The notes under the pieces: model-generated | What the model saw: only the letters and a program-made list of their open reading frames with translations | What the model was told of the DNA's origin: nothing | Databases searched by the model: none | Shown: positions 31,742 to 40,280 of the stretch, one piece after another | Numbering within the stretch: position 1 is the first letter of the stretch | Layout of the letters: every line of letters starts with the position of its first letter | NCBI GenBank assembly: GCA_949284985.1 | Contig: CASDWY010000007.1 | Span: 1 to 40,280 of the forward strand | Length of the DNA: 40,280 nucleotides | Source of the DNA: an uncultured bacterium | GTDB taxonomy: Bacteria > Cyanobacteriota > Vampirovibrionia > Gastranaerophilales > Gastranaerophilaceae | Reading direction: 5' to 3' | Position numbers and translations under genes: made by a program

Positions 31742-32562
31742 TGAAAGTACTTGTAACTGGAGCAAACGGTATGTTGGGGCAGGATTTGTGTCCTATATTG
31801 GAAGATGTTGGATGTTTTGTTTATGAAACAGATGTTGATACGTTAGATATTACCGATGAAGAGAAAGTTTCTGTTGCAATTGCAACGACAAAACCGGATG
31901 TAGTTATTCATGCTGCAGCATATACAAATGTGGATAAAGCAGAAGAAGATATAGATACAGCGTTGAAGATAAATGAACTGGGAACAGCGAATGTAGCTAA
32001 AGCATGTGCTAAGAATGATGTTCTTATGGTTTATATTTCTACTGACTATGTATTTGATGGAACGAAAAAAGAGCCATATTTACCAAATGATACAGTTCTG
32101 CCAATTAACAATTACGGACTATCAAAGTTAAAAGGTGAAGAGGCGGTAAAAAAATATTGTGAAAAATATTATATAGCTAGGACAAGTTGGTTATACGGAC
32201 ATCATGGTAAAAATTTTGTGGAAACAATGTTAGCAATGTCAGATAAACCGGAGCTTAAGGTTGTTGATGACCAAGTAGGTTGTCCGACGTGGACTGTAGA
32301 GTTGGCAAATGGTATACTCAAACTTATAGGTGCGCAAAAACCTTATGGAGTTTACCATGTTTGTGGAAGTGGTAAAACGTCTTGGTATGGTTTTGCAAAA
32401 GAAATATTTGAGCAATCTGGAATTAAGGTTAATTTGAAACCTTGTACTACGGAAGAATTTCCAAGACCGGCGAAGCGTCCTGCATATAGCGTAATGGATA
32501 ATGAAAAAATTTGTCGAGATTGGAAAGTAGCGCTTAAAGATTATTTGACTTTAAGGTGTTAG
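31741..32562 (+). CDS. rfbD: dTDP-4-dehydrorhamnose reductase
   Basis: 273 residues. NADPH motif GANGMLGQDL, HAAAYTNVDKAEED, STDYVFDGTKKEPY, catalytic YGLSKLKGE, RTSWLYGHHGKNFV and DQVGCPTWT define RmlD, the last step. Begins at the A of the rfbB stop (TAATG). Confidence 0.96.
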   Translation: MKVLVTGANGMLGQDLCPILEDVGCFVYETDVDTLDITDEEKVSVAIATTKPDVVIHAAAYTNVDKAEEDIDTALKINELGTANVAKACAKNDVLMVYISTDYVFDGTKKEPYLPNDTVLPINNYGLSKLKGEEAVKKYCEKYYIARTSWLYGHHGKNFVETMLAMSDKPELKVVDDQVGCPTWTVELANGILKLIGAQKPYGVYHVCGSGKTSWYGFAKEIFEQSGIKVNLKPCTTEEFPRPAKRPAYSVMDNEKICRDWKVALKDYLTLRC

Positions 32563-32574
32563 TAAGGAGATTTT

Positions 32575-33447
32575 ATGAAAGGTATAGTGCTTGCAGGTGG
32601 CGCGGGTACAAGGTTGTATCCATCAACAATGACAGTTTCTAAGCAACTGTTACCGGTTTATGATAAACCTATGATTTATCATCCTATTTCTGTTTTGATG
32701 CTTGCAGGAATTAGAGATATTCTTATTATTTCTACACCGAAGGATATTCCAAATTTTGAAAAGTTATTGGGAACCGGTGAGCAGTTTGGATTAAAATTTA
32801 GCTATAAGGTGCAACATAAACCTGAGGGGCTTGCCCAAGCTTTTATTTTAGCTGAAAAATTTATTGGGAATGAAACTGTGGCAATGGTTTTGGGCGATAA
32901 TATTTTTTATGGACAAGGATTTTCGGGAATGTTGAAAAAAGTTGTGCAGGATGTATCAAACAATGGTGGCGCGACTGTTTTTGGTTATCAAGTAAAAGAT
33001 CCGCACAGATATGGTGTAGTAGATTTTGATGCAGCGGGGAAAGCATTGTCTATCGAGGAAAAACCAGTACAACCTAAGTCAAACTATGCTGTTACAGGTT
33101 TATATTTTTATGATAATAATGTTGTTGAGTATGCTAAATCACTAAAACCCTCAAAAAGAGGAGAGTTAGAAATAACTGATTTAAATAATATTTATTTAAA
33201 AAAAGGTAATTTGCAAGTAGAACTTTTTGGTCGCGGATTTGCTTGGCTTGATACAGGAACGCATCATTCTTTATTGCAGGCGTCGCAGTATGTTCAAACT
33301 ATTGAAGAAAATCAAGGTATAAAGATTGCTTGTTTGGAGGAAATTGCTTATAGGCTTGGTTTTTTGGATAAAGAAACCATAAAGCAAAATGCAGAAAAAT
33401 ATATAGGCAGCGAATATTTTCAGTATATTTTGAAAATAGTTAAATAG
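32575..33447 (+). CDS. rfbA: Glucose-1-phosphate thymidylyltransferase
   Basis: 290 residues. [30 protein letters not shown] nucleotide-binding opening, GDNIFYG metal site, [31 protein letters not shown] and [12 protein letters not shown] are RmlA signatures. Makes dTDP-glucose, the first step. AAGGAG eight bases upstream; 12-base gap after rfbD. No glycosyltransferase for rhamnose is in the window, so the final polymer is not defined. Confidence 0.97.
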   Translation: MKGIVLAGGAGTRLYPSTMTVSKQLLPVYDKPMIYHPISVLMLAGIRDILIISTPKDIPNFEKLLGTGEQFGLKFSYKVQHKPEGLAQAFILAEKFIGNETVAMVLGDNIFYGQGFSGMLKKVVQDVSNNGGATVFGYQVKDPHRYGVVDFDAAGKALSIEEKPVQPKSNYAVTGLYFYDNNVVEYAKSLKPSKRGELEITDLNNIYLKKGNLQVELFGRGFAWLDTGTHHSLLQASQYVQTIEENQGIKIACLEEIAYRLGFLDKETIKQNAEKYIGSEYFQYILKIVK

Positions 33448-33540
33448 AAATTTGCTTGTAAACAAAGCATTTTGCACCAAATTTTAATATGTAAAATATG
33501 TTTATGTTAAAATGAGTATAGTGGTTAAAGAGGATATTTT

Positions 33541-35352
33541 ATGAAGTTGAAAGATACGCAAGCGCAAAATGCATTTAGATATTCCTGGCTTATGTCAAGA
33601 ATTTATAAATATATACATCCTTATTTAGGTCGGGCAATATTAGGTATTTTGGTAGCAATTCCTGTTGGTCTTCTTGATGGAGTTGTAGCATTAGCGTTAA
33701 AACCATATATTGATAATGTTGTTAATAAAGCACCATTGGTTATACATGGTTGGACATGTCCAATAGACATAGGACCGTTTATTCCTTTTGCCATAATACT
33801 TTTTGCCGGAATTCAAGGACTTTTTAAATATTTGAACGCATATTTAACAACCTGGGTTAGCCAAAAAATTACTATAGCAGTGAAGAAAGATTTATTTAAA
33901 AGACTTGTTCAAATGGATACAAAGTTTTATGATGATAATTCTTCCGGTATAGTATTGACAAGGTTTTTAAGTGATCCTGATGCTGCTTCAAATGGTATTG
34001 TACAAAATATAAAAGATTTATTTACAAACGGATTTGGGGCATTAGCACTTATAGGAGTAATGCTATATAGTTCTTGGAGATTGGCAATAGTCGGGGTAGT
34101 AGTTCTTTGCATAGCGTTTTTACCGGTATTAATGATAAGAAAACGAATTAAGCGTGTTTCTAATGACACAATGGTGATTGGTGGTAATATTACTACTAAT
34201 TTTAATGAAACATACCATGGTAATAGGGTTATGACGGCATATTCTTTGCAGGAAAGGCAAAGTACTCTTTTTAATGAAAAATTAAAAGAATCATTTGATC
34301 TTTCAATGTCTTTAACAAAAAGAGTAGGCTGGATGTCTCCATTGATGTACTTAATAGCATCTTGCGGAATTGCATTTGTTCTTTGGTATGGAACAAATTT
34401 AATTACAAGTGGTATGATGACAATGGGTGCATTGACTTCATTTGTAACTTCATTATTGTTGTTGTATAAGCCGATAAAAAGCTTTGGGAATACGCTTACA
34501 GGGTTGCAAACGATATTTGTTGCAATGGGACGTGTATTTGAGTTGTTCGATTTAGAGCCTGAAATAAAAGATGCTGTTGATGCGCAGGAGCTTTTGGGGG
34601 TTAAATCCGGAATAACCTTTAGGGATGTATGTTTTGAATATGTTGAAGATCAACCGGTGTTGAAGCATATTAATTTAAATGTAAATAAGAATGAAACTAT
34701 TGCAATAGTTGGAAATTCTGGCGGAGGAAAAACAACGCTTGTGAATTTAATTCCAAGATTTTATGATGTAAAATCCGGTTCGGTGGAGATTGATGGTGTA
34801 GATATAAGAAAGTATACGCTTGAATCTCTTCGCTCAAATATAGCAGTTGTTTTCCAAGATAATTTTTTGTTTTCCGGTACAATAAAAGAAAATATATTGT
34901 TAGGGAACAAAAATGCGACGGAAGAAGAAGTTTTAAAAGCAGTAGAGCTTGCGCATTTGACAGAATTTTTAAATAGTTTGCCGGATGGTTTGAATACAGA
35001 AATTGGGGAAAGAGGTACAAGTCTTTCTGGAGGGCAAAGGCAGCGAGTTGCGATAGCAAGAGCGTTAATTAAGAGCTCTCCTATAGTTGTTTTGGATGAG
35101 GCAACATCGGCATTGGATAATCAGTCTGAAGAGATTGTTCAAAAAGCACTTGATAATTTGATGCAGAATAAAACAGTATTTGTAATAGCACATAGATTAT
35201 CTACAATAAAAAATGCAGATAGAATAGCAGTTATTAATGATGGGGAACTTGTTGAGCTAGGTACGCATGAAGAGCTAATGAATATTGAAGATGGTCAGTA
35301 TAAACATTTGTATGAAATGCAGTTTCGGAAGCAGGATATTGTAGGGGTTTAA
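33541..35352 (+). CDS. MsbA-like lipid/glycolipid ABC exporter
   Basis: 603 residues: fused ABC exporter with six transmembrane helices (about 30-320) followed by an ATPase with Walker A GNSGGGKTT (391-399), Q-loop VVFQDNFLF, signature LSGGQRQRVAIARAL, Walker B IVVLDEATSALD and H-loop IAHRLST. Resembles MsbA/lipid A-core flippases and related exporters, fitting its place after the rhamnose genes, though general multidrug exporters share the architecture. A TGTTAAAAT extended -10 lies near 33505-33513, so it probably has its own promoter. Confidence 0.9.
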   Translation: MKLKDTQAQNAFRYSWLMSRIYKYIHPYLGRAILGILVAIPVGLLDGVVALALKPYIDNVVNKAPLVIHGWTCPIDIGPFIPFAIILFAGIQGLFKYLNAYLTTWVSQKITIAVKKDLFKRLVQMDTKFYDDNSSGIVLTRFLSDPDAASNGIVQNIKDLFTNGFGALALIGVMLYSSWRLAIVGVVVLCIAFLPVLMIRKRIKRVSNDTMVIGGNITTNFNETYHGNRVMTAYSLQERQSTLFNEKLKESFDLSMSLTKRVGWMSPLMYLIASCGIAFVLWYGTNLITSGMMTMGALTSFVTSLLLLYKPIKSFGNTLTGLQTIFVAMGRVFELFDLEPEIKDAVDAQELLGVKSGITFRDVCFEYVEDQPVLKHINLNVNKNETIAIVGNSGGGKTTLVNLIPRFYDVKSGSVEIDGVDIRKYTLESLRSNIAVVFQDNFLFSGTIKENILLGNKNATEEEVLKAVELAHLTEFLNSLPDGLNTEIGERGTSLSGGQRQRVAIARALIKSSPIVVLDEATSALDNQSEEIVQKALDNLMQNKTVFVIAHRLSTIKNADRIAVINDGELVELGTHEELMNIEDGQYKHLYEMQFRKQDIVGV

Positions 35353-35353
35353 A

Positions 35354-35779
35354 GTGGAGAGCGTCGAGCAGGGAAAATCTTTGGCACAATATGTTAGTGA
35401 AAGGCGTGAAAACATAGGTCTTTCTCAGCAGGGGTTATCTAAGAGGTGCAATATTTCTTTAAAAATGATTGAGGATATAGAGTGTGGTAACGAACTTTTT
35501 TTGGCAACATCTGTTAGACAGAAACTTGCTAAAGGGCTTAAGATAGAGCCTTCGGAGCTAAAGAAATATGAAAAGGATATAGATGTTTCACTTGTTTCTG
35601 ATGCTAAATACATTGAAGATATTAAAATAAAAATATTAGCAAACGAAGGAGAAGATTGTATATGTCCGGTTTGTGGATCTAGGCTTGTAACAAGGCTTGC
35701 GCAAATGTATGATCTTGAAGACCAGCTTCAGCTCCACCCCAAAGCCCACTGCACAAAATGCGCATTTCAGATTAGGTAG
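35354..35779 (+). CDS. XRE-type HTH protein with C-terminal zinc ribbon
   Basis: 141 residues, GTG start with GGGG six bases upstream, one base after the exporter stop. Residues about 9-68 form a Cro/CI-type helix-turn-helix (LAQYVSERRENIGLSQQGLSKRCNISLKMIEDIECG). The C-terminal part has Cys104-PV-Cys107 and Cys133-TK-Cys136, a likely zinc ribbon, plus Cys102. The combination suggests a DNA-binding protein with a structural or sensing zinc site. Tight coupling to the exporter and the DUF2142 gene suggests it regulates this surface-glycan unit. No known family name. Confidence 0.8.
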   Translation: MESVEQGKSLAQYVSERRENIGLSQQGLSKRCNISLKMIEDIECGNELFLATSVRQKLAKGLKIEPSELKKYEKDIDVSLVSDAKYIEDIKIKILANEGEDCICPVCGSRLVTRLAQMYDLEDQLQLHPKAHCTKCAFQIR

Positions 35780-35787
35780 TTGGAGAA

Positions 35788-37188
35788 GTGAGTTTAATTT
35801 TACTAAAAAGAATATACAATTTTGCTGAAAACTTGGCATTAGAAAAGTTTTTTGTGCTGGCAAGTTTTTTGGTCGGGTTGTTGTACGTATTGTTAGTTCC
35901 GCCATTTCAAAATGTTGATGAACCTCAGCATTATTATCGTGTGCTTGGAGTGCTGGAACAATCCGTTGTTCAAAACAATAATGGGGTTGTGGGGGCTAAT
36001 TTAGCACAAAAGTATATTGATTATGTAGAAGATTATAATTATTTAATTAAAAATATTGATAAAAAAGTTGATTTGAATTTGTATAAAAAACGGTACGATG
36101 AGAATTCAGCGGGTTTTGCTGTGTTTTCAAACACAGCATTATACGCTCCTTTATCTTATTTGCCTTGTTTGGCAGTAAGCGCTGTACATAAATGGCTGCC
36201 GGTACAGTTTGAATTTTATTTGATGAGATTTTTAAATCTTGTTGCCTATGTAGTGCTGGGCTATTTTGTTATAAAGAAAATGCCTGTAGCAAGATCGGCG
36301 GTTTCTGTTATTCTTTTATTGCCTATGAGTTTGTCTTTGGGGGCAGCTGTTACCAGTGATGTTATGGTTATTATGTGCAATTTTCTTTGGGTGGCGATGC
36401 TGCTTGATTTCGCCTTCAAAAAGGAAAAAGTTACCAAATTTAATATTTTGTGGCTATTTGTTTTGGCGGGGATTTTGGCGATTTGTAAAAATTATTTCTT
36501 TTTAATATTTTTGATTACACTTATTCCATCTAATAAATATGAGTCCAAGAAAAGTTATTATTTTACGGTTATCGGGGTAATACTTTTTGCGCTGACCTTA
36601 AGCGTTTGGTGGGGCCTGAGGATTAAAGGGTTAATTATTCCTCTTAATCCTGTGGCAAATCAGTTTGAACAATTAAATTTAATTTTACAAAATCCGGTAA
36701 GTTATGCTTGGATTTTTGTTAAGTCATTATTAATAAAACTACCACGAATTATTATCACAATGATTGGTGTTTTAGGTTGGCAAGACACGCGCTTGGACTT
36801 TGTGACCTATGCAATAATACCGGTACTTTTTGTTTGTTCAATCTTTTGTTCAAATGATGAGGGCTGTGAATTAAAAAAATGGCAGATTATTCTTTTAAGC
36901 TGTGTTTTTAGTTTAAGCTTCTTTTGTGTTGCTACCTTTATGTATTTGTCCTGGTCTGCGGTTGGTGCCTCGATAATTATGGGATTGAATGGGAAATATT
37001 TTTTGCCGATTATGTCCGTGTTTGCAGTTTTTACAAGCTCTTTGGTCAGAAATAAGCTTGATTTAAGCAGCGAAAAAAAATTAAAAGCCTTAAATTATCT
37101 TATTATAACCGCTTGCTTATTCTCCTCGGTTTTATCTGTACTGCACAGATTTTATGGTTTAACACCTAATTTGTACTATAGTGTTTGA
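35788..37188 (+). CDS. DUF2142-type polytopic membrane protein
   Basis: 466 residues with about ten to twelve transmembrane helices. The first periplasmic loop has PPFQNVDEPQHYYR, the PPDEPxH-type acidic motif typical of DUF2142, and late in the protein MGLNGKYFLPI corresponds to the family's GRYFLP element. The fold is GT-C glycosyltransferase-like and DUF2142 genes usually stand in polysaccharide or O-antigen clusters, so a role in transferring or modifying surface sugars is inferred. GTG start; GGAG lies very close (two bases), so the true start may be slightly downstream. Confidence 0.78.
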   Translation: MSLILLKRIYNFAENLALEKFFVLASFLVGLLYVLLVPPFQNVDEPQHYYRVLGVLEQSVVQNNNGVVGANLAQKYIDYVEDYNYLIKNIDKKVDLNLYKKRYDENSAGFAVFSNTALYAPLSYLPCLAVSAVHKWLPVQFEFYLMRFLNLVAYVVLGYFVIKKMPVARSAVSVILLLPMSLSLGAAVTSDVMVIMCNFLWVAMLLDFAFKKEKVTKFNILWLFVLAGILAICKNYFFLIFLITLIPSNKYESKKSYYFTVIGVILFALTLSVWWGLRIKGLIIPLNPVANQFEQLNLILQNPVSYAWIFVKSLLIKLPRIIITMIGVLGWQDTRLDFVTYAIIPVLFVCSIFCSNDEGCELKKWQIILLSCVFSLSFFCVATFMYLSWSAVGASIIMGLNGKYFLPIMSVFAVFTSSLVRNKLDLSSEKKLKALNYLIITACLFSSVLSVLHRFYGLTPNLYYSV

Positions 37189-37291
37189 TTTTGGGCAATA
37201 ATTAATTTTTCGTTAATTTTCTATGTAATTTGCATTATTCATTGTATAAAAGAAGAGTAAAGATTTATTCAGAATAAAAAGGAGATTAACT

Positions 37292-37582
37292 ATGGCAATT
37301 AGACCACTTTCTGACAGATTGGTTATTAAGGTTATTGACGATACTGAGCAAACTTCCGGTGGAATTTTTATTCCTGATTCTGCAAAAGAAAAACCTCAAA
37401 AAGGTGAAGTTATCGCTGTAGGCCCTGGAAAAACTTTAGAGGACGGAAAAAAAGAAGAAATGGAAGTTAAAGTCGGAGATATTGTGCTTTATGCAAAATA
37501 TGCAGGAACAGATATTAAATTGGACAATGAAATGTTGAAAATTTTATCTGTAAAAGATGTTTTAGGAGTTCTTGAAGCATAA
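37292..37582 (+). CDS. groES: Co-chaperonin GroES
   Basis: 96 residues. RPLSDRLVIKV opening, mobile loop EQTSGGIFIPDSAKEKPQKGEV, and KVGDIVLYAKYAGTDIKLD are typical. Caps the GroEL ring. AAGGAG eight bases upstream. No CIRCE inverted repeat is visible upstream; a TATAAA at 37245-37250 may be the -10 element. Confidence 0.98.
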   Translation: MAIRPLSDRLVIKVIDDTEQTSGGIFIPDSAKEKPQKGEVIAVGPGKTLEDGKKEEMEVKVGDIVLYAKYAGTDIKLDNEMLKILSVKDVLGVLEA

Positions 37583-37586
37583 TTAG

Positions 37587-39269
<1,683 letters not shown>

Positions 39270-39286
39270 GCTTCCGTCCAAAAATA

Positions 39287-39328
39287 AAAACAGTCTGATT
39301 TGTTATACAAACCAGGCTGTTTTTTTTT
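39287..39328 (+). terminator. Intrinsic terminator after groEL
   Basis: Long stem AAACAGTCTG / CAGGCTGTTT (one G-U pair) extended by an inner TTTG / CAAA around a TTATA loop, followed by about eight U. Confidence 0.9.
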
Positions 39329-39495
39329 ATATTTAAAATGCATATAAGGAAATAGCGAAAACTAATTTTGCAGCAAAAAGTTATAATGATAACATTATTG
39401 CGATTTGTAAAACTTTTATCGTAAAAGGTTTAAAAAAAATATAAATACGTTTTAATACAATTGATGTTTATTGTGCGATAGGAGTGAAATAAATT

Positions 39496-39864
39496 ATGAA
39501 AAAAGGTTTAATAATATTTATGCTTGCAATAACTATGTGCATGCCAAGTTGCATGCTTAATGTGCAAGCAGCACCGGCAAAACCCAAAACGCCCATGCCG
39601 TCTAAATATTATTCGGGAAATAGAGTTGTACTTAGTAGTGGTGTAAATTATATTAGCCGCAATAAAGGTACAGGAGAAATTGAGCAGGTGGTACAAATTT
39701 CTCCGCCGCCAGTGTATTATTCCGGATGTCGTCGTTACTATGGAGGCAGGACGCCTGTTTTAGTAGGAGGCATGAATTACATACAAAAAGAAATTGGTAC
39801 TGGAAAAGTAAAACAAGTTGTTCAAGTTTCTCCGCCACCTGCATATCAGCCATATTGTTACTAA
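39496..39864 (+). CDS. Small exported protein with two tandem units, unknown function
   Basis: 122 residues. Signal peptide about 1-25 (NVQA then APAKPK). The mature part is two copies of one unit, about 38-75 and 81-117, of the form YYxGxRxxxxxGxNYIxxxxGTGxxxQVVQxSPPPxY. A lipobox is unlikely because Cys19 lacks the usual context. Each unit ends in a Pro-rich SPPP element; Cys78 and Cys121 could pair. GGAG 11 bases upstream of ATG. Follows groEL after a terminator, so independent. I do not recognise the family; size, export and repeats suggest a cell-envelope or surface component. Confidence 0.75.
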   Translation: MKKGLIIFMLAITMCMPSCMLNVQAAPAKPKTPMPSKYYSGNRVVLSSGVNYISRNKGTGEIEQVVQISPPPVYYSGCRRYYGGRTPVLVGGMNYIQKEIGTGKVKQVVQVSPPPAYQPYCY

Positions 39865-40280
39865 AATTTATTATTTGGGAACAATATATTATGGCATGCG
39901 TCTTTTGTTTAAGCAGGCATGGAGGTTAATAAAAATGCCTCAAAACGTTTGATAATAAGGGATTTAAAATTTCTTAAAAAAGTGCTTGCATTTAAAAATT
40001 GTTGTTGTATATTAATATAAGTGGAAAACGCAAATTGCATAAAGCAAAGAACATTGAAACACATTAATAACATATTTGCTAACATATAGGTGATTATGCA
40101 ATTTTAAAAGTTTTAACCATGAGTTAACTGAAAGGAAATCGTTAAGCGAAGCTAAAGCTAGAGGCTGAGGCATTAGGGATAGCACATTGACAAAAGAATA
40201 GCTGAAAACGACGAAGAAATACCTGTTGATAAAGAAATGAACGGAAAAACGCGAAGCGAAAGCGAGCAAAGAAATGAGTC
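39865..40280. other. 416-base non-coding right edge, possible rRNA operon leader
   Basis: No convincing gene. After a promoter candidate (39986-40013) the sequence changes character: moderately GC-rich, with repeated GCGAAGC / AAGCGA / AAAGC elements (40144-40165, 40249-40265) and two similar ACATTGA-A-C/A segments (about 40049 and 40185), which suggests a structured untranslated transcript. This kind of leader commonly precedes 16S rRNA, which would start outside the window. That is inference. Confidence 0.4.
39986..40013 (+). promoter_or_regulatory. Candidate promoter at the right edge
   Basis: TTGCAT, 16 bases, TATATT (five of six to the -10 consensus), embedded in an A/T-rich upstream stretch. 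Nothing coding follows for at least 260 bases, consistent with a stable-RNA promoter. Confidence 0.4.

Noticed and set aside
33452..33468. Terminator after rfbA
   Set aside because: The TGCTT...AAGCA hairpin has only five pairs and a weak U tail (ATTTTG); too weak to call.
37189..37291. CIRCE/HrcA operator upstream of groES
   Set aside because: No TTAGCACTC-N9-GAGTGCTAA-like inverted repeat is present in the 103-base gap.

Overview
The window is about 40 kb of AT-rich DNA from a diderm (Gram-negative type) and probably strictly anaerobic bacterium. Diderm character follows from a two-partner secretion pair (TpsB barrel plus giant TpsA exoprotein), a TolC-type outer-membrane channel with a MacA/MacB pump, and dTDP-rhamnose synthesis genes. 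Anaerobic metabolism is suggested by a ferredoxin-dependent 2-oxoacid oxidoreductase. Three prepilin-like genes share an A-(F/M)-x-L-A-E-x-L-I signature. Together these best fit a gut Vampirovibrionia/Gastranaerophilales ('Melainabacteria') genome. That assignment is inferred from gene style only (about 50% confidence); other AT-rich diderm gut lineages remain possible. I see no transposase, integrase, phage gene or CRISPR array.

Layout. 1-547: the start of a prepilin-like gene (minus strand) behind an unusual leader, with promoter, short ORF containing a C13 tract, sequestered Shine-Dalgarno, intrinsic terminator and then the prepilin ATG. 548-2384: two exported proteins of unknown function. 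2335-7435 (minus): a tightly packed run of ferredoxin and alpha, beta, gamma subunits of a VorB/KorA-type 2-oxoacid oxidoreductase, then gmk, coaBC and a Nif3-like gene. 7548-8541 (minus): rpsF-ssb-rpsR. 8654-9742: a second prepilin-like gene divergent from a small XRE regulator with a palindromic operator between them. 9775-10912: spmA-spmB. 11035-13781: a four-module sulfur-transfer flavoprotein divergent from an ArsR-family regulator; both are driven from one perfect 40-bp palindrome that carries a -35/-10 pair on each strand. 13802-14842: zinc alcohol dehydrogenase. 15087-17709: orphan PAS histidine kinase, an unknown protein and a third prepilin-like gene. Then tRNA-Arg(CCT) and an exported unknown protein.

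19086-25507 is the centrepiece. A TpsB transporter is followed by a 1505-residue TpsA exoprotein with six degenerate repeats whose C-terminus looks like a PilZ (cyclic-di-GMP-binding) domain, with both the RxxxR and the NxSxxG motif. A cytoplasmic second-messenger sensor at the end of an exported adhesin is unexpected and is the best candidate here for an undescribed system.

25669-30171: TolC-MacA-MacB(ATPase)-MacB(permease) operon; the TolC gene lacks a canonical start codon for its signal peptide and may start at AUA. 30210-33447: rfbC-rfbB-rfbD-rfbA for dTDP-L-rhamnose. 33541-37188: MsbA-like lipid/glycan ABC exporter, XRE/zinc-ribbon protein and DUF2142 membrane protein, a likely continuation of the cell-surface glycan region. 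37292-39269: groES-groEL. 39496-39864: a small exported protein built from two copies of a roughly 37-residue unit. The last 400 bases hold no gene and look like a promoter plus structured leader, possibly of an rRNA operon just outside the window.

A theme across the window is surface structure: three pilin-like proteins, one TPS adhesin, an efflux pump and rhamnose glycans, several of them with dedicated local regulation.
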